From contig NZ_PPPU01000028.1 in the NCBI RefSeq assembly GCF_006483455.1, forward strand, positions 62,001-126,000: a DNA stretch of 64,000 nucleotides. Direction: 5' to 3'. The notes under the pieces were generated by a model. That model was not told where the DNA came from. It did no database searches and saw only the letters and a program-made list of their open reading frames with translations. A program made the translations under genes and the position numbers. Shown here one piece after another: positions 19,213 to 29,176 of this stretch (the first letter of the stretch is position 1; every line of letters starts with the position of its first letter). This stretch comes from Methylomonas koyamae. GTDB taxonomy: Bacteria; Pseudomonadota; Gammaproteobacteria; Methylococcales; Methylomonadaceae.

Positions 19213-19425
19213 GTTCCGGAACGTGATGCGGCCTTTGGTCAGGTCGTAAGGTGTCATTTCTACGCGAACTTTGTCTCCGGTCAGGATGCGGATGTAATGT
19301 TTGCGCATTTTGCCGGAGATATGCGCGGTCACGATGTGGCCGTTTTCCAATTCGACGCGAAACATCGTGTTCGGTAGGGTGTCGATGACCTTGCCGTCCA
19401 TTTCAATTTGATCTTCTTTTGCCAT
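19207..19425 (-). CDS. infA: Translation initiation factor IF-1
   Basis: 72 residues, exact IF-1 length: [29 protein letters not shown]...[36 protein letters not shown]. Single OB fold (S1-like) that binds the 30S A site. The frame is open upstream, but the MAKED start is universal. Next to clpA, as in many gammaproteobacteria. Confidence 0.97.
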   Translation of the reverse strand: MAKEDQIEMDGKVIDTLPNTMFRVELENGHIVTAHISGKMRKHYIRILTGDKVRVEMTPYDLTKGRITFRNR

Positions 19426-19516
19426 AGTAAAAGCCCATAAAGTTAAAACGGCTATGTTAGCATGAATCCTCCGCCGGGCTTCTAAAAATGTCGGCAACAA
19501 CCGTGCGCCGACGCCG

Positions 19517-21631
19517 TTAAACTTTCCGCTTCACTTCGATGATATTGGGCAAGTGACTGATCCGGGTCAACACCGCGCTCAGTTGCGCCGTATTCTCGAT
19601 CTGTATCGTCATGTGCAAAATCGCCGACAAATCCTCGTGCGTTTTTAGCGACGCATTGCTGATATGAATTTTCGCGGTCGCCAAAACTTGCGATACATCG
19701 TTCAACAGGTTTTGGGCATTGAACGCATGGATCACGATCGGTACGCTATGGTGTACCGACTTTTGGCCGCTCCATTCTGCTTTGACTAACTGCAATTGCT
19801 TTTCCGCCGACAAATGGCGAATGTTCTCGCAATCCTTGCGGTGTATCGTGATACCCCGTTTATGCGAGATAAAGCCGATGATATCGTCGCCCTTCACCGG
19901 CGAGCAGCAATGCGCCAGCGTGGTGACGACATTGTCGATATCGTCGATGGTCACCACCGATTGCGCCGTGGATTGGCTTGGCACCAACTTGACCGGGGTC
20001 GGTTCCAATTCCGGAATTTTCAGCGCATTCGCCAATTGCCGATTATTGATGCCGCCGTGCCCCAAAGCTTCGTATAGATGCTCGGCGTCCGCTATTTTGA
20101 AGTATTTCAACAACTCGGCGATATCGACGTTTTTCAAACCCAGGCGTTTGCTTTCCTTGTCCAGAATTTGCTTGCCTGCAGCAATGTTTTCGGCTTGCTG
20201 CTGCTGTTTGAACCAGCTTTTGACCTTGCTGATCGCCCGCGGCGTTTTCAGATAACCCAGGTTCGGATTCAGCCAATTGTGATTCGGGTGGCCATTTTTG
20301 ACGGTAATAATTTCGACTTGTTCGCCGGAGCTGAGTTTGTAAGTCAGCGGCTTGATCTGACCGTTGACCTTGGCGCCGCGGCAACTGTGGCCGATTTCGG
20401 TATGAATCGCATAGGCAAAGTCCAATGGTGTGGCGCCTTTGACCAAATCGATTAGTTTACCGGCAGGTGTCAACACGAATACCCGGTCGGAAAACAATTC
20501 GGTATGAAAATTTTCCAATAGATTGTCGCTAGTGTCCTTGTCTTCCAACAATTGGCGGAGCGAGGCGATATTTTTCTCGGTCGCAGCATTGAATTTGCTG
20601 CCTTCCTTGTAACGCCAATGCGCGGCGACACCCAGTTCGGCGAATTCGTGCATGGCTTTGGTGCGGATCTGGATTTCGATCCGGTTGCCGAGAGGGTCCA
20701 GCACGACGGTGTGTAGCGATTGATACCCGTTTTCCTTCGGATTGGCGATGTAATCGTCGAATTCGCGCGGAATATGCTGCCATTGGGCGTGCGCCAAACC
20801 CAGCACCATGTAACAGCTGGGAAGCGATTCGACCACCACTCGCACCGCCAGTAGATCGTAAAGATCGGAAAGCGCCAATTGTTTTCTGCGCATCTTGTTC
20901 CAGATGCTGTAAATATGTTTGGGCCGGCCGTAAACCTTAGCCGCCACGCCGTGTTCTGCCAGCAGCGCTTTCAGCTCTTGCAGGAACCGGTCGATACTGG
21001 CTTGGCGCTGTTCGCGGTTTTCCGCCAGCGAGGCGCTGATGAAACGGTAATTGTCCGGATCCAGATAGCGGAATGCCAAATCCTCCAATTCCCATTTGAA
21101 CTGGCTGATCCCGAGCCGATTGGCTAACGGCGCATAGATATCCAGCGTTTCGCGGGCGATGAAATGACGGATTTGCTCCTGTTCCAGATGCAAGCCGCGC
21201 AAACGCTGTATTCTCAGCGCCAGTTTGATCAGCACCGCCCGCACGTCGTGGGTCATTGCCAATAGCATGCGGCGCAGGATCTCGGCCTGATTGGGTTGGT
21301 TGGCCATTTCCGGCGTGTAAATACTGACCTTGTTCAGCCAGTCGACGTCTTTAAACAAATCGGCCACCGTCGCGCCGAATCGCTCGCGCACCTGGTTTTC
21401 GTCGATCCGATCGGCGATGCGGGAATCGCTCAGCAAAGTCGCCAGAATGGTTTCCAGATCGATATGCACACCCATCAGGATGGCCGCAACATCGATCCCC
21501 TTCGGCCGCTGCGATTCGATGCGGTTGGCGCCCAATTCGTCGATCCAGGCCAGGGCTGCGTCGATTGTGGCGCGATCGGTTGCCGAGAAACTGGGAAATA
21601 GCGCGCTGGCGCGGGACTCGTGATTTGTCAT
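19517..21631 (-). CDS. relA: (p)ppGpp synthetase RelA, hydrolase-inactive type
   Basis: 704 residues. Ribosome-associated alarmone synthetase of the stringent response. The N-terminal HD region (about 40-160) lacks the His-Asp pair of SpoT (ATLLSDSRI in place of the usual ALLHDVVED), so no hydrolase activity is expected. The synthetase domain has [25 protein letters not shown] and [19 protein letters not shown]; the acidic ExDD stretch is the RelA type. A TGS domain ([26 protein letters not shown]), a zinc-finger region with CCSP and a C-terminal ACT domain follow. Confidence 0.94.
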   Translation of the reverse strand: MTNHESRASALFPSFSATDRATIDAALAWIDELGANRIESQRPKGIDVAAILMGVHIDLETILATLLSDSRIADRIDENQVRERFGATVADLFKDVDWLNKVSIYTPEMANQPNQAEILRRMLLAMTHDVRAVLIKLALRIQRLRGLHLEQEQIRHFIARETLDIYAPLANRLGISQFKWELEDLAFRYLDPDNYRFISASLAENREQRQASIDRFLQELKALLAEHGVAAKVYGRPKHIYSIWNKMRRKQLALSDLYDLLAVRVVVESLPSCYMVLGLAHAQWQHIPREFDDYIANPKENGYQSLHTVVLDPLGNRIEIQIRTKAMHEFAELGVAAHWRYKEGSKFNAATEKNIASLRQLLEDKDTSDNLLENFHTELFSDRVFVLTPAGKLIDLVKGATPLDFAYAIHTEIGHSCRGAKVNGQIKPLTYKLSSGEQVEIITVKNGHPNHNWLNPNLGYLKTPRAISKVKSWFKQQQQAENIAAGKQILDKESKRLGLKNVDIAELLKYFKIADAEHLYEALGHGGINNRQLANALKIPELEPTPVKLVPSQSTAQSVVTIDDIDNVVTTLAHCCSPVKGDDIIGFISHKRGITIHRKDCENIRHLSAEKQLQLVKAEWSGQKSVHHSVPIVIHAFNAQNLLNDVSQVLATAKIHISNASLKTHEDLSAILHMTIQIENTAQLSAVLTRISHLPNIIEVKRKV

Positions 21632-21764
21632 GCGGATATTCTAAACGCGGTTCTGTACGGCAAAATAAAAAACACGTCGAAAAAGTTGGCAAGCAGCCCA
21701 GTGCAGAAAAAAATGTAAATTGATCTGGGCGTACTGTGGATGGGGGGCGGGGCCCGGTTAGAAG

Positions 21765-21804
21765 ACGGTAGGAGCCGTTTTTCAGCTGAAAAACGCACTA
21801 CCGT
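21765..21804. repeat. Nested palindrome upstream of relA
   Basis: Outer arms ACGGTAG (21765-21771) and CTACCGT (21798-21804) enclose a perfect 20-bp palindrome, CGTTTTTCAGCTGAAAAACG (21776-21795). The A tract and T tract inside make it a strong hairpin or cruciform. About 135 bp upstream of the relA start. Confidence 0.8.
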
Positions 21805-21913
21805 ACTAGTTTCGGATTTGACCGGCAGGCATTGACTAACCATCGGCCAAGCTGGTGGTATTCAGATGGTAATGCTGTCTCGATAGCTGGCGCCAACTCG
21901 GATTGGGCTACCC

Positions 21914-21959
21914 CAATTGCCGGCTGGATCGCTGAGCCACAGCGGCTGTCCGGCAATTG
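21914..21959. repeat. Second inverted repeat upstream of relA
   Basis: CAATTGCCGG (21914-21923) and CCGGCAATTG (21950-21959) are perfect complements around a 26-nt centre, which itself has a small GCTG/CAGC stem. Looks like a folded RNA element or REP-like repeat; no second copy was noticed in the window. Confidence 0.65.
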
Positions 21960-22037
21960 CAGAGTAGTGTTAACCTGGATTCATCACGGCTTGGCTGCAA
22001 GCGTCTTCATCTGAACCCGAACCTGGCGAAAATCCGA

Positions 22038-22499
22038 CTAATGGCGTTCTTTGGACGTGATCGCGCCTTTGTCGTTGACCGCTACCCGCCATTTGCCGCT
22101 AGGGGCGCTAACGATCAATTCATACTCTTCACCGACACCGTTCGGGTTTACCACCAACTCGGCTTTTTCGATGCGGGCGTCCGGAAAATTGGCTTTAACG
22201 GCATCGGTCACCATCGGCGGCACTTGCTGCGGATTTTCCAATACCAGCTCACCGGTAAACAGCGCGCCGTTGGCACGGAACAATTCGTGCAGAACTTGGC
22301 CTTCAGCATCCTTGAAACTGACTTCCAGCAACTGTTGGCCGAAGTGGGTTTCCATGGTGCCAACCATATCGGTTGCCTGCGGATGACGTTTCAAAACGCT
22401 GGTTCTGACTTTGTCCGAAACGGGGGCTTCTTCGGCGAAAGCCTGACCCAAGGCGGCGCTTAAGGCAACTGTCAGCATTACAATTGGAAATTTACGCAT
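22038..22499 (-). CDS. Small periplasmic protein, possibly PepSY-like
   Basis: 153 residues. Clear signal peptide (MRKFPIVMLTVALSAALGQAFA, cut before EEAPV), then two similar halves each with a helix and strands (VRTSVLKRHPQATDMVGTMETHFGQQLLEVSFKDAEG and VTDAVKANFPDARIEKAELVVNPNGVGEEYELIVSAPSG), a layout seen in PepSY-like/BLIP-like periplasmic proteins. Excellent ribosome-binding site CAGGAGGA. Lies 110 bp after dabB on the same strand and may be co-transcribed. Function unknown. Confidence 0.65.
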   Translation of the reverse strand: MRKFPIVMLTVALSAALGQAFAEEAPVSDKVRTSVLKRHPQATDMVGTMETHFGQQLLEVSFKDAEGQVLHELFRANGALFTGELVLENPQQVPPMVTDAVKANFPDARIEKAELVVNPNGVGEEYELIVSAPSGKWRVAVNDKGAITSKERH

Positions 22500-22609
22500 G
22501 TATCCTCCTGTCGAATTATTATTGTGCGGGCCAAAAACGGCCAATATTTCCGAGCGCGAAAAAGTCGCGCCTAGCTCAACATTAATGCCATGATTGACGG
22601 ATAAAGTCA

Positions 22610-24496
22610 CTAGGCGGATTCGTGAGTTTGGCTGCAAACCTCGCTGGGACGGCCCATGCACAATCTGACGAAGACGCGGGCGGCGGCGATGCCGTTGACG
22701 ACAAAGGCCAGCGTAATGGGCAGGGCAAACCAGGGATGCAGCCCGGTGGCGTCGGCCAATAGCAGGTCTTCGCCCAGAAATGCCGGCGTGATCGGGAATC
22801 CTACCAAACCCAGAAAGCTCAGAAACAACAGCAGCGAGGCTCGCGGCCGGGTTTCGGCCATGGCCCGGTAGCGGAACGGCTCGTCGGCGAAGTTTTCCTG
22901 CGCCAGCATTCGGCGTAGCACGCCTATACCCAATAGCCAGGAGGGCAGCACGCCGCTCAAAAACAGCAGCACGTCCGCATAAGCCGCGGGATCCATCATC
23001 CATACCGCAATGCCGGCCAAACCGCAACTGGTTGCGATCGCGTTCCAGACTTTGAACGGACTGTGTTTTTGGCTGAACGCGCTCAGCGAGGCAACTACCA
23101 TTGCCACGGAGATCGGGATCGACAAATAACCGCGATCGAACCAGGTTTCGTTTTCGCCGAGGATGATCAGACCCATCAGACCGACGCTGCTGAAATACCT
23201 GATCGCAGGCCTGACCTGGTTCATGCGGGCGCCGATTTGCTTCAGCGGGTCCCACAAGGTCGAATGTACCAAGCGTTCCAAATTACCTTCCTGCAACGCG
23301 AACACGTATAGCGTGTTTTGCAGTACTGCCGGCAAGGTATCGCGGATGGAATTGGGCAGAAACTCGCGCATCGCGCTGGGTTTGATGACGAAGTCGGTAT
23401 CGACCGAGCCTTCTACCCGCAGCAAATGGGCGACGATAGACGGCGAGACCAGCAACTGGTAGCAACGCAGGAAGGCGTTGCCGAGGAAATGTACCAAGAC
23501 CAGCGTCTCCAGACCCAGCGACAATTCCATAAACATGAAGCCAACCTGGGTGATCGAGGCATAAGCGATCTGGCCCTTGATATTGGACTGGGTTTTTTCC
23601 GACAGATTGGCGATGACGACGGTCAGCAAGCCGATCACCAACACCATGGTGCGCGGCAAGTAATGGTAGGTCCAGATCGGCATGGTGCGTAACAACAGAA
23701 ACACGCCCAGATGGATCGATAACGCACCGTAAAAAATGGCGCTGGAAGGCGTCGGCCCCTCCATCGCCCGCGGCAACCAGAAGCAGAACGGGAATTGCGC
23801 CGATTTGCCGGAGGCGGCGATGACGATCAGCCAGGACAATATCAGCAGCGACGCATAACCGGCCGGCGGCATTGCCGCGTGCTGGAACAAATTGGCCAGT
23901 TGGCTGAAATGCTGGCTGTCGTGAAACAGCAAATGGCTCATCCAGGCCCCGAGCAGTAGGCCGACGTCGCAGAAGCGGTAGATGCTGTAGGCGCGCAAGG
24001 CGTTGCGAATCGGCTGCGGCCGGTGCCGGTAAAAGGCGATCAACAAAAACGACGAGACGCCCACTATTTCCCAGCCGGCGAATAGCATATCGATCGAACC
24101 GGACAGAATCACCAGATTCAAACCGAACGCAAAGCCGAAGATCGTCAGGAAGAAACGCCGGTAGCCGGCCTCGCGGTGCAGATAGACCCGGCAATAACGC
24201 ACGATAATCGAGAAAATCACCCAGGCGCAGAATAAATAGACCGCGCTGATCCGGTCCAAATAAAACAGAATTGGAAAGCGGTATTCGCCTTGTGCGTAAA
24301 GATCGAACCAAGCGAATTCGTGAGCCGGAAAACCGGCAACAGCCCAGATCGCCAACAAGCCCAATACGCTGGCGCCTTTCAATCGGCTGATCCATAGACT
24401 AATGTGCGATATGCGCTGCTCGCTGCTGCCGAACAGCAGTATCGATAACATGCCGAGCAGCGGAAATGCCAAACAGGCCAACATCAAGCCGTTCAT
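22610..24496 (-). CDS. dabB: DabB, membrane subunit of the DAB inorganic-carbon pump (NuoL-like)
   Basis: 628 residues with about 14 membrane segments, of the proton-conducting complex-I NuoL/M/N superfamily (SIDMLFAGWEIVGVSSFLLIAFYRHR, ASGKSAQFPFCFWLPRAMEGPTPSSA, with the Lys of the channel half-site). It is expected to conduct cations and energise DabA. The start at 24496 overlaps the dabA stop by 4 nt (ATGA), so the two are translationally coupled. The pairing with dabA and absence of other nuo genes separates it from complex I and Mrp antiporters. Confidence 0.88.
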   Translation of the reverse strand: MNGLMLACLAFPLLGMLSILLFGSSEQRISHISLWISRLKGASVLGLLAIWAVAGFPAHEFAWFDLYAQGEYRFPILFYLDRISAVYLFCAWVIFSIIVRYCRVYLHREAGYRRFFLTIFGFAFGLNLVILSGSIDMLFAGWEIVGVSSFLLIAFYRHRPQPIRNALRAYSIYRFCDVGLLLGAWMSHLLFHDSQHFSQLANLFQHAAMPPAGYASLLILSWLIVIAASGKSAQFPFCFWLPRAMEGPTPSSAIFYGALSIHLGVFLLLRTMPIWTYHYLPRTMVLVIGLLTVVIANLSEKTQSNIKGQIAYASITQVGFMFMELSLGLETLVLVHFLGNAFLRCYQLLVSPSIVAHLLRVEGSVDTDFVIKPSAMREFLPNSIRDTLPAVLQNTLYVFALQEGNLERLVHSTLWDPLKQIGARMNQVRPAIRYFSSVGLMGLIILGENETWFDRGYLSIPISVAMVVASLSAFSQKHSPFKVWNAIATSCGLAGIAVWMMDPAAYADVLLFLSGVLPSWLLGIGVLRRMLAQENFADEPFRYRAMAETRPRASLLLFLSFLGLVGFPITPAFLGEDLLLADATGLHPWFALPITLAFVVNGIAAARVFVRLCMGRPSEVCSQTHESA

Positions 24497-27102
24497 GCCT
24501 GTCTCCCTGATAACTGATGTACCGGTATCGTTGCGGTCTTGCCGAGGATGATTTTTTCCGAGTGGGGTGCGGCCGGGGTCTGCACGGTATCCGGCAGTTC
24601 GATGTTTTCCCAGCCGTGTTTGGCGTAAAGCTGCAAGTCGTGGCTGCCGGGATCGCAGCTGACCAATCTGATCCATTCGCCGTCCAGCCATTCCTGCAAA
24701 CCGCCGATGCCGGCCAAGGCTTTATCCATAATAGCGGTGGTTTGTTCCACCACCATCAGCAGTCGGGCCGGTTCGTGGACTTCGATCATTTGCGACGGCA
24801 AACCGGTACGCAGATCGCCTTCGACGCCGTTGGCGACGCCCAGCAAGCCGATCACGTTGTGCGGTAGTTTGGTGCCGGCGCCGTAAACCGAGTTGTCGAT
24901 CCGAGAGAACAAATATTCCAGGTTGATACCGCCGCAGACCGGAATGATCGCAGACAGAATCTTGGCCATGATCTCGCCGTTGGCGTCGCTGGCCGGATCG
25001 TAGGAATGCAGAAACGAGCGCCGGTCCAGAAATAATTGCCGGCTCAATTCGCGGCGGCCGACCAGGCAATACAAGTTGTTGGAATGGTTGTATTCCGGGC
25101 GCGGTTCGAAAATCGACGAGGCGCGGGCGACGACGTGTTGATGCGCTGCTTTATTGGAATGCGATTGCGGGCCCAATTCGAACCAGCGGCAACGTTCGCG
25201 CGCGTTGCGTAACAGGGCGTGGTGCATGTCGTGCTTGAAGGCGTGCAGCACTTTATGGTCGCGGTGCAAATAGGAATTCGGATCGAAATAAGTGATTTCG
25301 TCGCGGCTGGTGTTATGCAGCGCCGGTACGAAATAAGTGGCGGCCGGAATGTCGATACCGCGTTCACCCAGGATTTCCCGTACCGCGTCCTGATTCGCCA
25401 TCCAGGCGAAGGCGCGGGCATTCGGCGCGCCGGGTTTGCCGGCGCAGGCGCCGCAGTCGTAGGCGGCAAAATGCGGATTGTTCACGCTGCTGGAGCCGTG
25501 GGCGACAATGACTACCAAAGGTGCGAAATCCTGGGTCAAGCCGATATTGCGCAACAAGCCGCCGACGCGGTCGGCCATTTCCGGAAAGGAAAAGCCCAGT
25601 AAATAGCCTTCCGGCGTGGGTTCGTCGGTTTCGCGCAGCAGGTGCAAGTGGCTGTGAGCCTTGACCTCGCTGAGCTGTTCGATATTAAGCAGGCCGGCGC
25701 CGGGGCGGAATACGTTCCAGGCCAGGCGCGCCGCGTAACCCAAGCCCAAAGTTTGGGTAAACAGCCAACCGCGCAGCATCGAATGCGCCGTGAAGTGCAG
25801 GCTGGACAACTTACCGGTTTTTTGTTTTGTTTCGGCTTGGTCTTCCGCCGCTTCGACGATCAAATGTTTAGGCTCAATCGCGGTCGGGCATTGCGCCACC
25901 GGATAGACGTCGTCCAGGCCCTGGTACAGGAAATCGATGCCGAAGAAACCGGCGGCGCCGAAGGTTTGGATTGCCGGATTGATTTCTTCCAAATGCCGGC
26001 GTAACGAGCATTCCCGGTCGTCGATGCAAAACAGTGCCTGCGCTTGCACCGCCGGCTTGGCGGTTGGCGACCGGCCCGGAACCGGCTGGTTTTTCAAAGC
26101 CTGCAACAATTCGCTATGCAGGGACCATTCCATGGCTTCGTGCCAGACTTTCAGCCTTAACGGAACCTGAGTTTGCATCGCGCCGCCGTTGAAGCGCGGC
26201 ACCGAATCCAGCTGTTTCAAGGCGGCAATATTGCCGAAATTGGCACCGCGTTTTTTCTGCAGCAAGGCTAGTTCACAGGCCAGTTCGAATGCGATCAATT
26301 GCTGCAACGAAATATCGCGGCGGGCCAGCAAGGTTTGCGGATTCAGTTCGATCAGTCTGACCATGCCGGACCAGCCCGGATGGCCGAGCAGCATTTCCAG
26401 AATGTACTGTTCGTACCAGGTTTCGAGGCCGACCATGCGTTGCAAACAATGCAGAATGACTTGATCCGGGCCGAGGTTGAGCAGGTCGCGTACGCTTTTT
26501 TCTTGAAACGGATATAGCGGTATGAGGCTGTTTTGGGTTAAGCGCAACACGCAATCCCAAAAACTCTCGTTTGCCTTCGGTAAGCTCCAGCGGCTGATAC
26601 CCTGATCCAGAAAGTTGGCCAGTAGACGGAATAACACCGGATGCGCCAGCGCATTCAAATCCACTTCCAATTCGTTTAGCCAACGGGTACGTATGCCGTG
26701 ATTGGCTAGGGAAGTCGGCGGGTAATGGCTTTGCTTGTCTGTGCTGAACAGGCTGTCGCGCAGCGCTTGGCGCTGGTTGCCATTCAAGTCGGCACGTTGT
26801 AAAGCCCAGTCGATGGCGTGGTCGCTGATCCGGCCCTCGCGGTAGCGGTTTTGGTAATCGGATAGCGGCAAATAGCTGCGCGCGCCGAATATTTTTGCCG
26901 CCAGCGCGACGCCTTCGTGAAACGGCAAGTGCTGTACCGCATGTAAGGTATTGTGGTGGATGAAGTCTTTTAGCGGGCCTTGCGTCGGCAACCAGTGCGA
27001 GACGTTGTCGATGGCGCGATTCAGGTCGAAACCGCTATCTCGGCGGTCGGAGTGGCTGTCATTCGGTTCAGCCGAATGATAAGTATGGCTAACCAGTTCC
27101 AT
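24493..27102 (-). CDS. dabA: DabA, carbonic-anhydrase-like subunit of the DAB pump (DUF2309)
   Basis: 869 residues. DabA hydrates CO2 vectorially, driven by DabB, so that bicarbonate accumulates in the cell. The zinc ligands known from Halothiobacillus DabA (C351, D353, H524, C539) have counterparts at C359 and D361 (ALFCIDDRE), H535 (VIVAHGSSS) and C550 (YDCGACAGK), with identical spacings of 2 and 15. Other family blocks are PLKDFIHHNTLHA and GHGEINLR-region equivalents near the C-terminus. No carboxysome or RuBisCO gene is in the window, so the bicarbonate may feed anaplerotic carboxylases (inference). Confidence 0.92.
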   Translation of the reverse strand: MELVSHTYHSAEPNDSHSDRRDSGFDLNRAIDNVSHWLPTQGPLKDFIHHNTLHAVQHLPFHEGVALAAKIFGARSYLPLSDYQNRYREGRISDHAIDWALQRADLNGNQRQALRDSLFSTDKQSHYPPTSLANHGIRTRWLNELEVDLNALAHPVLFRLLANFLDQGISRWSLPKANESFWDCVLRLTQNSLIPLYPFQEKSVRDLLNLGPDQVILHCLQRMVGLETWYEQYILEMLLGHPGWSGMVRLIELNPQTLLARRDISLQQLIAFELACELALLQKKRGANFGNIAALKQLDSVPRFNGGAMQTQVPLRLKVWHEAMEWSLHSELLQALKNQPVPGRSPTAKPAVQAQALFCIDDRECSLRRHLEEINPAIQTFGAAGFFGIDFLYQGLDDVYPVAQCPTAIEPKHLIVEAAEDQAETKQKTGKLSSLHFTAHSMLRGWLFTQTLGLGYAARLAWNVFRPGAGLLNIEQLSEVKAHSHLHLLRETDEPTPEGYLLGFSFPEMADRVGGLLRNIGLTQDFAPLVVIVAHGSSSVNNPHFAAYDCGACAGKPGAPNARAFAWMANQDAVREILGERGIDIPAATYFVPALHNTSRDEITYFDPNSYLHRDHKVLHAFKHDMHHALLRNARERCRWFELGPQSHSNKAAHQHVVARASSIFEPRPEYNHSNNLYCLVGRRELSRQLFLDRRSFLHSYDPASDANGEIMAKILSAIIPVCGGINLEYLFSRIDNSVYGAGTKLPHNVIGLLGVANGVEGDLRTGLPSQMIEVHEPARLLMVVEQTTAIMDKALAGIGGLQEWLDGEWIRLVSCDPGSHDLQLYAKHGWENIELPDTVQTPAAPHSEKIILGKTATIPVHQLSGRQA

Positions 27103-27504
27103 GTACTAAACCTCGTTGGTCAAAAGAGCTCTCTTCGAATACCGGATGCTTTGCGGGCGTTGGCGGCGTCCAAAGAAACGTTGAAACCGGACGGATTGAA
27201 AGGCGTCGCGAGCCTTAAGTGTTCAAGTTACAGGCCTTAGGGCTGTAACCCACGTAATCCGGGCGGAGAAATTCAACACATTTACAGCATAAGTCGTGCC
27301 GTTTTTTAACTAATTGTTTTTATAGGTATTTGTTTTTGTTGTGCTTGGCTGATGGTGCGGAATTTGGTGGGGGGTGGTTGATTTAAACCGTTTGCCGGGG
27401 AGTGGTGGTTAGCGTTCGCTTGATTTCGGTTTGGTTGAATTGGACGCTATGCTATATAGCGGTGGCGAAACGCTATTACTGAAACCCTTGTTGGAGGATT
27501 GCGC
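27103..27504. other. Divergent control region between dabA and the porin gene
   Basis: 402 bases with no gene. Must carry promoters for dabA (minus) and the OprB-like porin (plus). Contains the inverted repeat at 27227-27249 and an AT-rich part near 27290-27350. Confidence 0.6.
27227..27249. promoter_or_regulatory. Candidate operator: GTTACAG-N9-CTGTAAC
   Basis: Perfect 7-bp inverted repeat with a 9-bp centre (GCCTTAGGG), about 125 bp upstream of the dabA start. Its size and dyad fit a dimeric transcription-factor site, for example a LysR-type regulator such as those that control carbon-concentrating genes, but the regulator gene is not in the window. Confidence 0.4.
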
Positions 27505-28968
27505 TTGTTAAATTTTTCATCGGCGTCCCGACGCAGCTTCTGCCAGCGTTTTGCGGTAGTGGCGTGGCTGGCGTGCGTTAGCGAGACGGCTGCGCACGCC
27601 GCTGGCGGCGACCGGGTTTCGTTGATGGAGTTGCTGGACCGGCAAGGCTGGCACGATACTCGGGATGAGTATTGGAACGCTTATGGGCAAGCCACTTATA
27701 TTTCCAGTTGGAAGCCGGCATTTCCGGCGGCTTACACCAACTTGAACGGTACGCCGCATTCGCTGTCTCCGCAGGCCGAGCGTAGTTTTACCGGTACGGT
27801 AACGGCCTATTTTGGTTTGAAGGCCTGGCGCGGCGGCGAAGTCTATTTGGCGCCGGAAATGATCTCGGAATTGCCGCTATCCGATCTGAAGGGCTTGGGC
27901 GGCGCGATTCAAAACTTTGAGTTGCAGAAGACAGGTTCGGTCAGCGCTACCTGGTACAAGTCGCGGTTTTATCTGAAGCAAACCTTCAATTTCGGAGGTT
28001 CCGAACAAGCCGTCGAGTCGGGACCGTTGCAATTGGCGGGCAATTTAGACAGCCACCGATTGGTGGTGACGCTCGGCAATCTGAGCGTCTTGGATATTTT
28101 CGATAAAAACGCATACGCCGCCGACTTGCGTCAACAGTTTCTGAATATGGCGTTTTTAACTCATGCGGCTTACGATTTTGCCGCCGATGCGCGCGGTTAC
28201 TCGGTCGGTGCGGCGCTGGAGTATTACTACGCCGATTGGGCCGTGCGTTTGGGGCGGTTTGCGACGCCGCAAAATCCCAACGACTTGCCTTTGGATTTTC
28301 GGGTCTTCAAGTATTACGGCGATCAATTCGAGTTGGAACATCGGCATCAAATCGGCGCGCGGCCCGGTGCGGCTAAATTGTTGATGTACCGCAATTACGA
28401 GAACATGGGACGTTGGGACGATGCGGTCGCCGCCTATCAAGCCAATCCGGCGCAAAACGCTTCTGCATGTTCCGGCTACCATTACGACTCGGCTAACGGC
28501 GCCGCACCGGATCTGTGCTGGGTGCGCCGAGGAAATGCCAAAATGGGGGTAGGCCTCAATCTGGAGCAGCAGCTTGCCGAAGGTGTCGGCGTTTTCTTCC
28601 GCGGTATGTATAGCGACGGCAGGACCGAGGTGTATTCCTATACTTCGTCGGACCGTTCGCTATCGTTCGGCAGCGTCGTCAACGGTGGCTTCTGGACCCG
28701 GCAGTACGACGCGTTGGGTATGGGCTATGCCGCCAGTTGGTTGTCTTCCGCACACGTCAATTACCTGAACCGCGGCGGTGTGGACGGCTTTATCGGCGAT
28801 GGCAGTATCCGCTATCGGCCCGAACAGGTATTCGATATCTACTACAAAGCCAACCTAGTGCCATCGGTTTGGTTGACCTTGGATTACCAGCGGATTTTCA
28901 ATCCTGCCTATAACGCCGACCGCGGCCCGGTGGACATCTACGGTATTCGGGCGCATTTCGAATTTTGA
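27505..28968 (+). CDS. OprB-like outer-membrane porin
   Basis: 487 residues. Signal peptide (MLNFSSASRRSFCQRFAVVAWLACVSETAAHA), then a beta-barrel with the carbohydrate-porin (OprB) pattern: NLSVLDIFDKNAYAADLRQQFLNMAFLTHAAYDFAADARGYSVGAALEYYYADWAVRLGRFATPQNPNDL, and a terminal Phe (RAHFEF) as needed for Bam-dependent insertion. TTG at 27505 is chosen because GGAGGA (27493-27498) lies 6 nt upstream; the TTG at 27499 would sit right against it. Solute unknown; its position beside dabAB and a SulP gene hints at anion passage rather than sugar. Confidence 0.8.
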   Translation: MLNFSSASRRSFCQRFAVVAWLACVSETAAHAAGGDRVSLMELLDRQGWHDTRDEYWNAYGQATYISSWKPAFPAAYTNLNGTPHSLSPQAERSFTGTVTAYFGLKAWRGGEVYLAPEMISELPLSDLKGLGGAIQNFELQKTGSVSATWYKSRFYLKQTFNFGGSEQAVESGPLQLAGNLDSHRLVVTLGNLSVLDIFDKNAYAADLRQQFLNMAFLTHAAYDFAADARGYSVGAALEYYYADWAVRLGRFATPQNPNDLPLDFRVFKYYGDQFELEHRHQIGARPGAAKLLMYRNYENMGRWDDAVAAYQANPAQNASACSGYHYDSANGAAPDLCWVRRGNAKMGVGLNLEQQLAEGVGVFFRGMYSDGRTEVYSYTSSDRSLSFGSVVNGGFWTRQYDALGMGYAASWLSSAHVNYLNRGGVDGFIGDGSIRYRPEQVFDIYYKANLVPSVWLTLDYQRIFNPAYNADRGPVDIYGIRAHFEF

Positions 28969-29098
28969 ATTCCGCCTATCCTTAAGTTGGCCATGGGCGA
29001 AAAGGTGGATTTCAACCAAAATACAGGTTTTTATAAACCATAGGTCTTTGGCGCTGAAGCCTGACGCGGCGCCGACTGGAACGATTTAGCTTTGAAAT

Positions 29099-29118
29099 GC
29101 CGGCTTTGCCGGCGTTTT
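29099..29118 (+). terminator. Likely terminator after the porin gene
   Basis: GCCGGC (29099-29104), loop TTT, GCCGGC (29108-29113), then GTTTT. Lies 130 bp downstream of the porin stop and 59 bp before the SulP gene. Confidence 0.5.
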
Positions 29119-29176
29119 ATAAAATTGGCATATTTCTCGCTTTACAATGGTTTTAATTTGTAAACGAGCGCTATTT

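Larger units (their letters stand above)
21632..22037. other. Intergenic stretch upstream of relA with two structured palindromes
   Basis: 406 bases without a credible gene; the small frame at 21832-22014 has no ribosome-binding site. Should contain the relA promoter. Two inverted repeats stand out (21765-21804 and 21914-21959) and are listed separately. Confidence 0.6.

Noticed and set aside
24493..27102. Complex I or Mrp antiporter locus
   Set aside because: The NuoL-like gene has no other nuo/mrp genes nearby and is coupled to a DUF2309 protein with DabA zinc ligands.
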